Source of the DNA: Haloferax denitrificans ATCC 35960
GTDB taxonomy: Archaea; Halobacteriota; Halobacteria; Halobacteriales; Haloferacaceae
DNA length: 64,000 nt
Direction: 5' to 3'
Assembly (NCBI RefSeq): GCF_000337795.1
Contig: NZ_AOLP01000019.1
Coordinates: 62,001 to 126,000 of the forward strand
Within the stretch, counting starts at the first letter, position 1, and every line of letters starts with the position of its first letter. Below are positions 41,247-49,566 of the stretch, piece by piece. The notes below the pieces were generated by a model. That model searched no databases. It saw only the letters and a list, made by a program, of their open reading frames with translations, and was not told the origin of the DNA. The translations under genes and the position numbers were made by a program.

Positions 41247-42416
41247 TCAGAACAGCGGTTCGATGCGGTCGTCGCCGGTCGAGATGAGGTCGTCGAGCGA
41301 CGCCGCGCTCGACTCGCGCTTGGCGAGCATGTCGCGTTGGGTCTCGATGGCGACCGCCTGCAGTTCTTTCACCCGCGGCACGTCGTAGACGCCCGACAGG
41401 AGCACGACCGCGGCGACGAAGTTCGACCCGACGGGGTAGTCGCCGCCGCGAATCTCCATCGTCCCGGTCTCGTCTTCGAGCCACGTCCGCGCGCGCTCGA
41501 TGCCGCGGCGCGAGAGCACGTCCGGCGGCCCGGCGACGACGACGAGGCCGCGCTCCGCGCCGGAAATCTCGCAGGGGAGCGTGAGCCGGCCGAGCGCGGC
41601 GCGGCGCACGAGGCTGGTGATTCGGTTCGTCGAGTCGCCGCCGTCCTCGGCGTCGGCCGCCCCGCCGGAGAGCCGGGAGAGAAGCCCGCGCTTCGGGCGG
41701 TCGAGTTCGACGGAGGCGTAGCCGATAGTCGAGATGCCGCCGCTGGCGAGCGTGTTGATTATCTCGGAGGCGTCCACGACGGACTCCGCCACCGCGCCGG
41801 AGCCGTCGCCCTCGCCGGCGCTGAACAGCACGCCGAGGCGGCGGGCGAGTTCGGCGTTGATACTGCCGTAGCCCGCTTCGAGCGACTCGCCGGTCTTCCG
41901 CCAGGCGTCGTTGTCGAAGACGATGAGGTTGTCCACCTCGCGGACGAACGTCTGGAAGGAGCGCGCGGCGTTGAGCGTGTAGATGCCGCCCTCGTCCCGC
42001 GCGGGGAGGACGCCGAGCCCGTAGACCGGCTCGGTGTAGATGTGCTTCAGTTCGCGCGCGACGACGGGCGCGCCGCCGGAGCCGGTGCCGCCGCCGAGGC
42101 CGGCGACGACGAGGAAGGCGTCTATCTCGTGGACCGGGAGGTCGTCGACCATCGAGAGCACCTCGCCGACGTCTTCTGCGGTCACCTCCGCGCCGAGTTC
42201 GTTGTCCGCGCCGACGCCGTGGCCCTTGACGCGGGTCAGGCCGACGAGCACCTGCCGCGACTCGGGGATGTTTCGGAGCCCCCGGAGGTCCGAGCGGGCC
42301 GTGTTGACGGCGATTGCGTCGACGACGAACCCCGTGTTCGTCCGTCGCTCGTAGTCGACGATGGCGTCGACTACCTTGCCGCCAGCCTGTCCGATACCGA
42401 TGAGTGCGAGTTTCAT
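41247..42416 (-). CDS. cetZ: CetZ tubulin-like GTPase
   Basis: 389 residues from ATG 42416; GAGAGG ~10 nt upstream may be a ribosome-binding site, and the frame beyond is not coding. Tubulin/FtsZ fold: N-terminal LIGIGQAGGKVVDAI, the GTP signature GGGTGSG (residues 108-114) and the synergy loop region NDAWRKTGESLEAGYGSIN. The CetZ group controls cell shape in Haloferax rather than division. Several paralogues exist, so I give no number. The box A is ~50 nt upstream, so this gene has a leader, unlike most here. Confidence 0.92.
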   Translation of the reverse strand: MKLALIGIGQAGGKVVDAIVDYERRTNTGFVVDAIAVNTARSDLRGLRNIPESRQVLVGLTRVKGHGVGADNELGAEVTAEDVGEVLSMVDDLPVHEIDAFLVVAGLGGGTGSGGAPVVARELKHIYTEPVYGLGVLPARDEGGIYTLNAARSFQTFVREVDNLIVFDNDAWRKTGESLEAGYGSINAELARRLGVLFSAGEGDGSGAVAESVVDASEIINTLASGGISTIGYASVELDRPKRGLLSRLSGGAADAEDGGDSTNRITSLVRRAALGRLTLPCEISGAERGLVVVAGPPDVLSRRGIERARTWLEDETGTMEIRGGDYPVGSNFVAAVVLLSGVYDVPRVKELQAVAIETQRDMLAKRESSAASLDDLISTGDDRIEPLF

Positions 42417-42499
42417 GGCCGTGTTCCTCTCAGAAATCGTACTACTAGACGCGCGCTCAGGGCTTGAATATACTGTCCGTAGCACCGAGCAACGACAGC

Positions 42500-44116
42500 T
42501 TAACTGGAAAATAAGTCCGACGCTCGGCCGTCGGTGACAGTGTCGGAGTCGGTCGATTCGCGGTCGGTGGAGTCAGTGGAGTCGGCGCTCGCGGGCGTCT
42601 CGCGGCCCTCGGAGCCGGTTGCACCGTCGTCGGAACCGCCTTCGCCGTCGTCGGAACCGTTCGCGCCGCCGTCGCGCTCCCGGAACGAGTCGCAGGCGAG
42701 TTCGCCGACGACAGACAGGAGGTCGCCCGGTTCGACGACTCGGCCGCGCTCCCGCAGGCGCTCGTAGACCGCGAAGCCGTCGTCGCCGGCGTAGTTCCGC
42801 TCCGAGAACGGTCGCTGTTCGACGAGGACGAGGCGGTCGGCCTCGGCCGCGGCTTCGAGGTTTGCGAGGTTGCCGCCGCCGACCTCCACGTCGGCGACGA
42901 CGGTCACGTCGGCGGCTTCGACCCGCGACTCGACCGCGGCCCGCGCGGCGTCGTCGACCGGCGAGTACGGCGGCACGGTCACGAGGTCCGCGCCGACCCG
43001 GCGGGCGGCCTCGGCGTCGGTGTCGCCCTCGTTGAGCGCGCCGGCGGAGAGGGCGTAGCCGGCCGCCGAGAGCAGGTGAAGCGCCCGCGCGCCGGTGCCG
43101 CCCCCGCCGACGACGTGGACCCGGCCGTTGGCGTCGTCCGAAGCTGGCGGGAGGGCGGTCACGTACACCGAGCCGGTGACGGGGTGGCGGGAGACGACCG
43201 CCTCGGCGTCGAACGCCTCGCGGAGGTTCTCCTCGGAGAGCACCGCCGCGGGGTCGCCCGCCGCGAGGACGCGCCCGCCCGACAGGAGGACCAGCGCGTC
43301 GCAGTAGTGGGCCGCGAGGTTGAGGTCGTGGATGGCCGCGACCGCGGTCGTCCCGTCCGCGACGAGGTCGGAGACGAGTTCGAGCGTGCGGACCTGGTGG
43401 TTGATGTCGAGGCTGGCGGTCGGCTCGTCGAGGAGCAGGACGGGCGTCTCCTGTGCCAGCGCGCGGGCGATGAGGACGCGCTGGCGCTCGCCGCCGCTGA
43501 CTTCCGTGACGGGGCGCTCGGCGAGCGATTCGACGGCGGTCCGGCGCATGGCGGCCTCGACGGCGGTCTCGTCGCGCTCGCGCCAGCCCTCGAAGCGCCC
43601 GCGGTGGGGCGTGCGGCCCATCTCGACGACGTCGCGGACGGGGAAGTCGAAGGTGACGCTCGTGGTCTGGGGGACCGTCGCCACGACCCTGCTCGCCGCC
43701 TTCGACGACAGGGCGTGGACGTCCTCGCCGGCGACGCGAACCCGTCCCTCGTCGGGTGCGAGCGCGCCGTTGAGGACCCGGAGGAGCGTCGTCTTCCCCG
43801 CGCCGTTGGGACCGATGAGGCCGACGAACGTGCCTTCGCCCACGTCGACCGAGACGGCGTCGAGGATTCGCTGGCCGCCGAGGGAGACCGACACGTCGTC
43901 GAGGCGAATCGCCGGGTCGGCGTCGCCGAAGGGGGCGGAATCGGGGGAGTCGGTCGCGGGGGAGTCGGTCGCGGGGGAGTCGGTCGCGGGGGAGTCGGTC
44001 GCGGGGGAGTCGGTCGCGGGGGAGTCGGTCGCGGGGGAGTCGGTCGCGGGGGAGTCGGTCGCGGGGGAGTCGGAACCGGGGGCGTCCGCGTCGCCGGGGC
44101 GGTCGGGGTCGGTCAC
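42500..44116 (-). CDS. btuD: cobalamin ABC importer ATPase BtuD with extra C-terminal domain
   Basis: 538 residues from GTG 44116, overlapping the btuC stop (GTGA). Residues ~1-60 are a low-complexity leader of eight DSPAT repeats. The ABC domain follows, with Walker A GPNGAGKTT, signature VSGGERQRVLIARALA, Walker B LLLDEP and the H-loop AIHDLN. Residues ~320-490 form an unusual added domain with a Gly-rich nucleotide-binding-like start (VHVVGGGGTGARALHLL), and the tail is Ser/Asp/Gly repeat-like. It drives B12 uptake with BtuC and BtuF. The large alternative frame running into btuC is spurious. Confidence 0.9.
   Translation of the reverse strand: MTDPDRPGDADAPGSDSPATDSPATDSPATDSPATDSPATDSPATDSPATDSPATDSPDSAPFGDADPAIRLDDVSVSLGGQRILDAVSVDVGEGTFVGLIGPNGAGKTTLLRVLNGALAPDEGRVRVAGEDVHALSSKAASRVVATVPQTTSVTFDFPVRDVVEMGRTPHRGRFEGWRERDETAVEAAMRRTAVESLAERPVTEVSGGERQRVLIARALAQETPVLLLDEPTASLDINHQVRTLELVSDLVADGTTAVAAIHDLNLAAHYCDALVLLSGGRVLAAGDPAAVLSEENLREAFDAEAVVSRHPVTGSVYVTALPPASDDANGRVHVVGGGGTGARALHLLSAAGYALSAGALNEGDTDAEAARRVGADLVTVPPYSPVDDAARAAVESRVEAADVTVVADVEVGGGNLANLEAAAEADRLVLVEQRPFSERNYAGDDGFAVYERLRERGRVVEPGDLLSVVGELACDSFRERDGGANGSDDGEGGSDDGATGSEGRETPASADSTDSTDRESTDSDTVTDGRASDLFSS
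43943..44073 (-). repeat. 15-bp tandem repeat inside btuD
   Basis: GGGGGAGTCGGTCGC on the plus strand repeats eight times without change (43943-44062) plus an 11-bp partial copy. It is in frame and encodes DSPAT units, so copy number can vary without breaking the gene. Confidence 0.9.
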
Positions 44117-45207
44117 GGCGAGCGCACCTCCCGCGTGCGGAGCAGATAGAGGAAGAAGGGCGCGCCCACGGCGGCGGTGACGACGCCGACCGGAATCTCC
44201 GCGCCGCCGGAGCGGGCGACGGTGTCGGTGGCGACGAGGAACGACGCGCCCGCCAGCGCCGACGCCGGGAGCAACACCCGGTGGTCGGGGCCGACGAGGA
44301 GCCGGAGCATGTGGGGGACGACGAGGCCGACGAAGCCGATGACGCCGGAGACCGAGACGGCCGCGGCGGTGACGACGCTCGCGGTGGCGAGGAGGAGCTG
44401 TTTCGTCCGCTCGACTTCGATGCCGAGGGCGTGGGCGTCCTCCTCGCCGAGGAGCAGGACGTTCAGGTCGCGGGCGTGGGCCACGAGGAGCACGAAGGGA
44501 AGCGGCAGGACGAAGGCGAGCATGCCGACCTCGCTCCACGTCGCGCCCGCGAGGTGGCCCATGAGCCAGAAGACGACCTGCCGGAGGCTCTCGCCGCTCT
44601 GGAGGAGGAGAAACGAGATGACCGCGCCGAGGAACGTCTGGACGGCGACCCCCGCGAGAAGCAGGGTCGCCACGGGCGTCCGACCGCCCTCGGTGGCGAT
44701 GAGGTAGACGACGAAGGCGGTGACGACGGCGCTGACGAACGCCGCGCCCTCCATCCCGAACGGAATCGAAAGCGACAGCACGATGGTCGCGACCGCGCCG
44801 ACGGCGGCCCCGGAGGAGACGCCGACGATGGAGGGGTCGGCCATCGGGTTGCGGAAGAAGCCCTGCATCACGGTTCCCGCGGTGGCGAGCGCGAAGCCGA
44901 CGAGCGCCGCGAGGAGGATGCGGGGCAGGCGGACCGAGAGCACGATGATGCGGGCGGGTCTGGGGACGGCGAACTCGAACGGCGAGGCGAACTCCAGCGT
45001 CGGCGTCGGAACCGGCCCGACGACGGGGAGGGCCGTCGCGCCGCCGAGAGAGACGCCGACGGGGACGGGCAACGCGTCCGCGAGGATGGCGGCGACGGTC
45101 CGCGGCGGGATGGTCACGGCCCCGATTCCGGCGCTCGCGACGACGACCAAAAGCAGGAGCCCGGAGAGACCGAGCGACCACGTGGTCGCCCGCGTTCGAA
45201 CGCTCAT
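44113..45207 (-). CDS. btuC: cobalamin ABC importer permease BtuC
   Basis: 364 residues from ATG 45207. About ten hydrophobic helices of the FecCD/BtuC family. Conserved blocks: RLPRILLAALVGFALATAG, FRNPMADPSIVGVSSGAAVG, and the C-terminal GFVGLVVPHMLRLLVGPDHR. A large inserted loop after the first helix (residues ~50-90) is longer than usual. Divergent from btuF across a shared AT-rich promoter; coupled to btuD by GTGA. Confidence 0.93.
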   Translation of the reverse strand: MSVRTRATTWSLGLSGLLLLVVVASAGIGAVTIPPRTVAAILADALPVPVGVSLGGATALPVVGPVPTPTLEFASPFEFAVPRPARIIVLSVRLPRILLAALVGFALATAGTVMQGFFRNPMADPSIVGVSSGAAVGAVATIVLSLSIPFGMEGAAFVSAVVTAFVVYLIATEGGRTPVATLLLAGVAVQTFLGAVISFLLLQSGESLRQVVFWLMGHLAGATWSEVGMLAFVLPLPFVLLVAHARDLNVLLLGEEDAHALGIEVERTKQLLLATASVVTAAAVSVSGVIGFVGLVVPHMLRLLVGPDHRVLLPASALAGASFLVATDTVARSGGAEIPVGVVTAAVGAPFFLYLLRTREVRSP

Positions 45208-45232
45208 TGAGCACAACCGCGGTTTCAGTAGG

Positions 45233-45243
45233 TAAATATTTAT
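45233..45243. promoter_or_regulatory. shared AT island between btuC and btuF
   Basis: TAAATATTTATT lies ~27 nt from ATG 45207 (minus) and ~27 nt from GTG 45268 (plus), so it can act as box A in both directions and both transcripts would be leaderless. I see no conserved B12 riboswitch. Confidence 0.55.
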
Positions 45244-45267
45244 TGAACAGCCGCTGAGGCCACTACC

Positions 45268-46419
45268 GTGAACCGACAACTCGTCGTCGCCCTGCTCACG
45301 CTTGCGACCGTGTTCGCCGGGATTCCGGCACCGGCCGTGGCCGCGGTGGATCAGGCGGCATCGCACCAGACCGCGACGTGTACGTTCCCGGTGACGGTCA
45401 CCGACGCCACGGGGACCGACGTCACCATCGCCGAGGACCCCGAGCGTGTCGTCACGACGAACCCGAGCGCCGCCCAGACCATGTGGGAACTCGGCGCGCG
45501 CGACGAGGTCGTCGGCGTCTCGCAGTACGCCATGTACCTCGACGGCGCGGCCGAAAAGGGGAACGTCTCCGGCTCCGGCGGGCTCAACGTCGAGGCCGTC
45601 ATCGGTCTCGAGCCCGACCTCGTGCTCGTCCCGAACTCCTCGTACAACGCCGAACCCGACCGCATCGCACAGCTTCGCTCGGCGGACATCTCGGTCGTCG
45701 TCTTCGAGTCCGGGAAGTCGCTCGACGCCGTCGCCGACAAGACCGAGCGCGTCGGCCGCATGACCGGCAACTGCGAGGCCGGCGTCGAGCGCGCGGCCGA
45801 GATGCGCGAGTCGATTCGACACATGCGAGCGGCCCTCGACGGCGCGGAGCGCCCGGTCGGCCTCAACTCCTTTTTCGGCTACAGCTCCGGGTCGGGCACG
45901 TTCATCTCCGACATCATGACGACCGCCGGCCTGCGCAACGGCGCGGCGGAGGCGAACCTCACCGGCTTCGCACAGATTAACGAGGAGCTCGTCGTCGAGA
46001 TGAACCCCGAGTACATCGTCGTCCCCGACCACGCGCCCGTCCCGAGCAGTCCGGCGTACAACAGCACGACCGCGATGCAGGAGGGCAACGTCATCGTCAT
46101 CGAGGCGCACAAGCTCCAACAGCCCGCCCCGCGAGCAATCGAGGCGAGCGAGGCGATTCTCGAAGCGGTCCACCCCGACGCCTACGAGCGCTACCGACAA
46201 CTCGAAACCGAGTCGGCGACGGAGCCGGACTCGACCGCGACCGCGACGACCACGGCCGCGGACGCGACTGCGACCGCCGCGACTGCAACCGACGCCACCG
46301 AGGCAACCGCGACGACCGAGTCCTCGGAATCGACCACCGAGAGCGACGCGCCCGGGTTCGGCGTCGTCGCCGGCCTCGCCGCCGTCGGCGCGGTCGCCCT
46401 GCTCGCGCGCCGGCGATAA
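45268..46419 (+). CDS. btuF: cobalamin-binding protein BtuF with PGF-CTERM anchor
   Basis: 383 residues from GTG 45268. Sec signal peptide ([20 protein letters not shown]), then a periplasmic-binding-protein domain with [31 protein letters not shown] and the C-terminal [18 protein letters not shown] Thr/Ala-rich stalk follows, and the last 22 residues start [13 protein letters not shown] and end ARRR. This is the PGF-CTERM signal processed by archaeosortase ArtA, giving a lipid anchor. Delivers B12 to BtuCD. Confidence 0.92.
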   Translation: MNRQLVVALLTLATVFAGIPAPAVAAVDQAASHQTATCTFPVTVTDATGTDVTIAEDPERVVTTNPSAAQTMWELGARDEVVGVSQYAMYLDGAAEKGNVSGSGGLNVEAVIGLEPDLVLVPNSSYNAEPDRIAQLRSADISVVVFESGKSLDAVADKTERVGRMTGNCEAGVERAAEMRESIRHMRAALDGAERPVGLNSFFGYSSGSGTFISDIMTTAGLRNGAAEANLTGFAQINEELVVEMNPEYIVVPDHAPVPSSPAYNSTTAMQEGNVIVIEAHKLQQPAPRAIEASEAILEAVHPDAYERYRQLETESATEPDSTATATTTAADATATAATATDATEATATTESSESTTESDAPGFGVVAGLAAVGAVALLARRR

Positions 46420-46514
46420 CCGCGCAGACACCAACGCCGTCTCTGTTTCTCCCTGCCCGCGCTCGGCTCCGTGAGACCACAACCGTATTACCGTCGGATG
46501 GCGGACACACGGGT

Positions 46515-46793
46515 ATGGTCGAGAACGTCATCTACCCCGCCTACCTCGACGCCTCTCTCTCGCGTAGCGAGGGCCGGCGGGTCGCCCAGTCCGCGGCGGT
46601 CGAAGAACCGACCGTCGACGAAATCGCGAAGGCCGTCCAGCAGGTCGGCTACGACGCCGTCATCGAACGGGGCAAGCGGTACTCCCGCGAGTTCGACACC
46701 CGCGGGCGCGTCCTCGTGAACAACGCCGACGACGCCACGAAAAACGACATCGTGCAGGCGGTCGCCGCCTACGTCGGAATCCTCCGCGACTGA
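46515..46793 (+). CDS. srp19: signal recognition particle 19 kDa protein
   Basis: 92 residues. [20 protein letters not shown] is the conserved N-terminus, followed by [20 protein letters not shown] and [15 protein letters not shown]. It binds SRP RNA and helps load SRP54. Coupled to gar1 by TGATG. Confidence 0.95.
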   Translation: MVENVIYPAYLDASLSRSEGRRVAQSAAVEEPTVDEIAKAVQQVGYDAVIERGKRYSREFDTRGRVLVNNADDATKNDIVQAVAAYVGILRD

Positions 46794-47017
46794 TGCGGCG
46801 AATCGGCACGGTCTCCCGGACGGCGCAGGGCCTCGCTATCGTCCGCCTCGACGACGACGACACGCCGGACATCGGCACGATGGTCCTCGACGAGTCGCTG
46901 TCGACGGTTGGCCGCATCGTGGACGTGTTCGGTCCGGTCGACCGTCCCTACGTCGCCGTCACGGCTGATAGCGGGTCGCCCGCCCGGCTCGTCGGGAGCA
47001 AGCTCTACGCTCGCTGA
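46793..47017 (+). CDS. gar1: H/ACA RNP protein Gar1
   Basis: 74 residues. RRIGTVSRTAQGLAIVRLDD at the start, then IGTMVLDESLSTVGRIVDVF and the Gar1 motif FGPVDRPYVAV, with GSKLYAR at the end. It supports Cbf5 in guide-RNA pseudouridylation. Shares one base with the srp19 stop. Confidence 0.93.
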   Translation: MRRIGTVSRTAQGLAIVRLDDDDTPDIGTMVLDESLSTVGRIVDVFGPVDRPYVAVTADSGSPARLVGSKLYAR

Positions 47018-47065
47018 CGACGCCAGAGCGCAACCCCCATACCCCTCGGGTGGGAACGCCCCTGC

Positions 47066-48082
47066 ATGTCACGCCGCGCCTATCGGGGGGTCGCCCTCGC
47101 CGCCCTCATCTTCCTCGTCGTGCAGGTGGGTGCGCTCGCCCTCGTGCCGACGTTCTTCGAACAGGGGTACCAGACGGTCGAAGACCCCACCGACCCGACG
47201 AACAGCCTCCTCTACATCGGCGCGATTATCGTCATGACCGCGTTCATGCTCGCGGCGTTCAAGTACGACCTCGACCAGCTCATCCGCCTCGTCATCGTCT
47301 TCACGAGCGGCCTGCTCGCGTGGTACGTCTTCGCCGCGCTCATTCCCAGCACGCTCGTCGCCGTCGGCCTCTCGGCGGCCGTCGCGCTCGCCCTGCTCGT
47401 CTACCCCGAGTGGTACGTCATCGACGCCGCCGGAACGCTCATGGGCGCGGGCGCGGCCGCCCTGTTCGGCATCAGCTTCGGCCTGTTGCCGGCAATCGTG
47501 CTCCTCTCGGTCCTCGCCATCTACGACGCCATCAGCGTCTACAAGACGAAGCACATGCTCGACCTCGCGGAGGGCGTGATGGACCTCCGCATCCCGGTCG
47601 TGCTCGTCATCCCGACGACGCTGTCGTACTCGATTCTCGGCGACGACTTCGCCAGCGACGCCAACGAGGTCGGTGACGGCGAGAACGCGACCGACGGGGG
47701 CGAACCGGCGGAGGCGGCTGACGCGGAGACGGCTGACGCCGAGGCGACCGACGCCGACGACTCCGACCCCGCCGACCGCGACGCCTTCTTCATCGGTCTC
47801 GGCGACGCGGTCATGCCGACCGTGATGGTCGCCTCGGGTGCGTTCTTCTCCGAAGCGCCGTCGCTCGGCTTCGGCGTGCTTCCGGCGCTCAACCTCCCGG
47901 CGCTCCTCGCCATGGTCGGGACGTTCGCCGGGTTCTCTGGACTGATGTGGGCCGTGATGAAAGGGCGGGCGCACGCCGGCCTGCCGCTTCTCAACGGCGG
48001 CGCAATCGGCGGCTACCTCGTCGGCTCGGTCGTCGCCGGCGTCCCGCTCGTCTCCGCGCTCGGACTCGCACCGTACCTCTGA
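47066..48082 (+). CDS. presenilin-like intramembrane aspartyl protease (PSH)
   Basis: 338 residues, nine hydrophobic segments. The catalytic Asp residues are in LAIYDAISVYKTKHM (YD motif) and FFIGLGDAVMPTVM (GLGD motif). The PAL-type element reads GLPLLN here. A ~60-residue acidic loop separates helices 6 and 7. It cleaves membrane-spanning substrates; natural substrates in haloarchaea are not known to me. Confidence 0.9.
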   Translation: MSRRAYRGVALAALIFLVVQVGALALVPTFFEQGYQTVEDPTDPTNSLLYIGAIIVMTAFMLAAFKYDLDQLIRLVIVFTSGLLAWYVFAALIPSTLVAVGLSAAVALALLVYPEWYVIDAAGTLMGAGAAALFGISFGLLPAIVLLSVLAIYDAISVYKTKHMLDLAEGVMDLRIPVVLVIPTTLSYSILGDDFASDANEVGDGENATDGGEPAEAADAETADAEATDADDSDPADRDAFFIGLGDAVMPTVMVASGAFFSEAPSLGFGVLPALNLPALLAMVGTFAGFSGLMWAVMKGRAHAGLPLLNGGAIGGYLVGSVVAGVPLVSALGLAPYL

Positions 48083-48164
48083 AAACCGGCTCCGTCAGAT
48101 TTCTTGGCCGGTGCTGGTTTGTTGCGGCTGTGCCGAATAGAGCGCGCGAGTCGGTCAATACCTC

Positions 48165-48566
48165 TCAAACTTCGACGTTTCCTTCACGAATAGTTCCGTC
48201 TTCGTTTATCTCCAACATATAACCCTCATACCACGCGATGGATTTTCTCCAAGCACGGGTGTCATTGACAAATGTCTCTACTGTCCTCGTTTCCCTCGCC
48301 GGGAAATGTCCACTCAAATCAATGTCTTCGGTATTGTTCGCAGAGTAACTCTCATTGAATACCGCTCCCTCAGATGGGTCAATAATTACAACAGAGAAGT
48401 TGCCAGAGTAGCCATCTTCGATAATCAGTTTATTCACCGGGGGATTCATCTCGGGGTCAGTGCCTTCGGTTTCAGTGTTATCTCTCCCTTGATTCGGTGG
48501 AGAGCCAAGACACCCACTGCTAATCACCAGAATCACCAAAGCAGTGGTAAAAAATGTAACACGCAT
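48165..48566 (-). CDS. AT-rich lipoprotein gene, 133 aa
   Basis: Lipobox signal MRVTFFTTALVILVISSGCLG, then a small domain rich in Asn, Ile and acidic residues (N-glycosylation-type sites NFS, NES, NNT, NDT). Codon use (AAT, ATA, AGA, AAA) is unlike its neighbours and the DNA is much more AT-rich from about 48160 to 48610. Box A CATATATC is ~30 nt upstream of the start. No function recognised; looks acquired. Confidence 0.65.
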   Translation of the reverse strand: MRVTFFTTALVILVISSGCLGSPPNQGRDNTETEGTDPEMNPPVNKLIIEDGYSGNFSVVIIDPSEGAVFNESYSANNTEDIDLSGHFPARETRTVETFVNDTRAWRKSIAWYEGYMLEINEDGTIREGNVEV

Positions 48567-48711
48567 TACAAATCAACGACCCCCGTGTAAGATATATGTC
48601 TTCTGGGAATGTGAAGAAGTGCTGAACTCACCCTCTACGTCTCGCACGCCGTTTCTCTCACCGCTCTAGAATCTCAGCAGAGACATACCGCCCGAGTTCC
48701 CCGACTTCACC

Positions 48712-49191
48712 TCACTCTTCGTCCGCGCCCTCGCGGACGCGAACCGCCATCCCCGTCTGGAAGTCGAGCATCGCGTCCGCGGAGAGCTCCGCGCGACCGA
48801 CGCCCAGCAGGTCGCCGTCGGGACCGACGACGCACACCTCGTCGCCCGAGCGGACCGCCGGGTCGGCGTCGGTGACGAACTTCGCGAAGGCGTTCTTGCC
48901 GTCGCGGACGAACGGGACCGACTCGTCGCCGACGCGGACGACGTAGGCGTCGCCGTCGAGACTGTCGTAGAGGCGGCGGCCGCCGGCGACGCCGAGCGTG
49001 AACCGGCCGTCTGTGCCGTAGGAGGTGACGCGGTCGCCCTCGACGTACACCTGTCGCGGGCGGCCGCTCCGCGAGCGGGAGAGTTCGATGTCCGCATCCG
49101 CCGGGAACAGCGCGTCGCCCGCGCCGGCCCCGAACTGGTAGTCGGCGACGACCCGGAGGTCGTCCAAATCGGTCGCGTGGCCTTCGGTCAT
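48712..49191 (-). CDS. PUA-domain RNA-binding protein
   Basis: 159 residues from ATG 49191. N-terminal LRVVADYQFGAGAGDALFP is the pre-PUA segment seen in archaeal tRNA-guanine transglycosylase-type proteins. The PUA part is PFVRDGKNAFAKFVTDADPA, RSGDEVCVVGPDGDLLGVGR and a final MLDFQTGMAVRVREG. Likely binds structured RNA; it stands alone, without a catalytic domain. Confidence 0.82.
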   Translation of the reverse strand: MTEGHATDLDDLRVVADYQFGAGAGDALFPADADIELSRSRSGRPRQVYVEGDRVTSYGTDGRFTLGVAGGRRLYDSLDGDAYVVRVGDESVPFVRDGKNAFAKFVTDADPAVRSGDEVCVVGPDGDLLGVGRAELSADAMLDFQTGMAVRVREGADEE

Positions 49192-49310
49192 ACCCCGCCC
49201 TTTGCCCCGCCGGCTAAAGTGGGTCGCGGTCCCGTTCGACCGCGTGCGCCGAGCTACCACGCACGCCCGAGACGGAAAGTCCTAAGTACGGGACCGACCG
49301 CCCTCGGAGT

Positions 49311-49478
49311 ATGTCTGTGGACGTTCGACTCGCCGCCGTGGGAACCGCGCTGCTGCTCGCGAGCAGTGCGCTTCTCACGCAGACGGCGCTCGACTGGCGG
49401 CTCCCGACGGTGCTCGCCGCCATCGCGGCGCTCGGCGCGGTCGCCACCGCCGCTCGGCTGGCGACGCCGACGGCCTGA
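49311..49478 (+). CDS. 55-residue membrane protein
   Basis: ATG 49311 is ~25 nt after a box A (CCTAAGTAC, 49281-49289). Two hydrophobic stretches: VRLAAVGTALLLASSALL and LPTVLAAIAALGAVATAA, with an amphipathic turn. It precedes a larger membrane protein gene by 88 bp. Function unknown. Confidence 0.5.
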   Translation: MSVDVRLAAVGTALLLASSALLTQTALDWRLPTVLAAIAALGAVATAARLATPTA

Positions 49479-49566
49479 TTCCCGCTCGCGGGCCCGGATA
49501 CGGACCCGACCACGCCGGCGTCTCGACCCTCCCGTTTTACGTATTACCGTACCGACAGGTCGAGGT

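Noticed and set aside
43943..44073. CRISPR-like look of the regular repeat
   Set aside because: Units are 15 bp with no spacers and lie in frame inside btuD; no cas genes nearby.
44113..46482. 789-codon minus frame extending btuC upstream over btuF
   Set aside because: btuF on the plus strand has clear domain, signal peptide and anchor; the btuC start at 45207 has its own box A.
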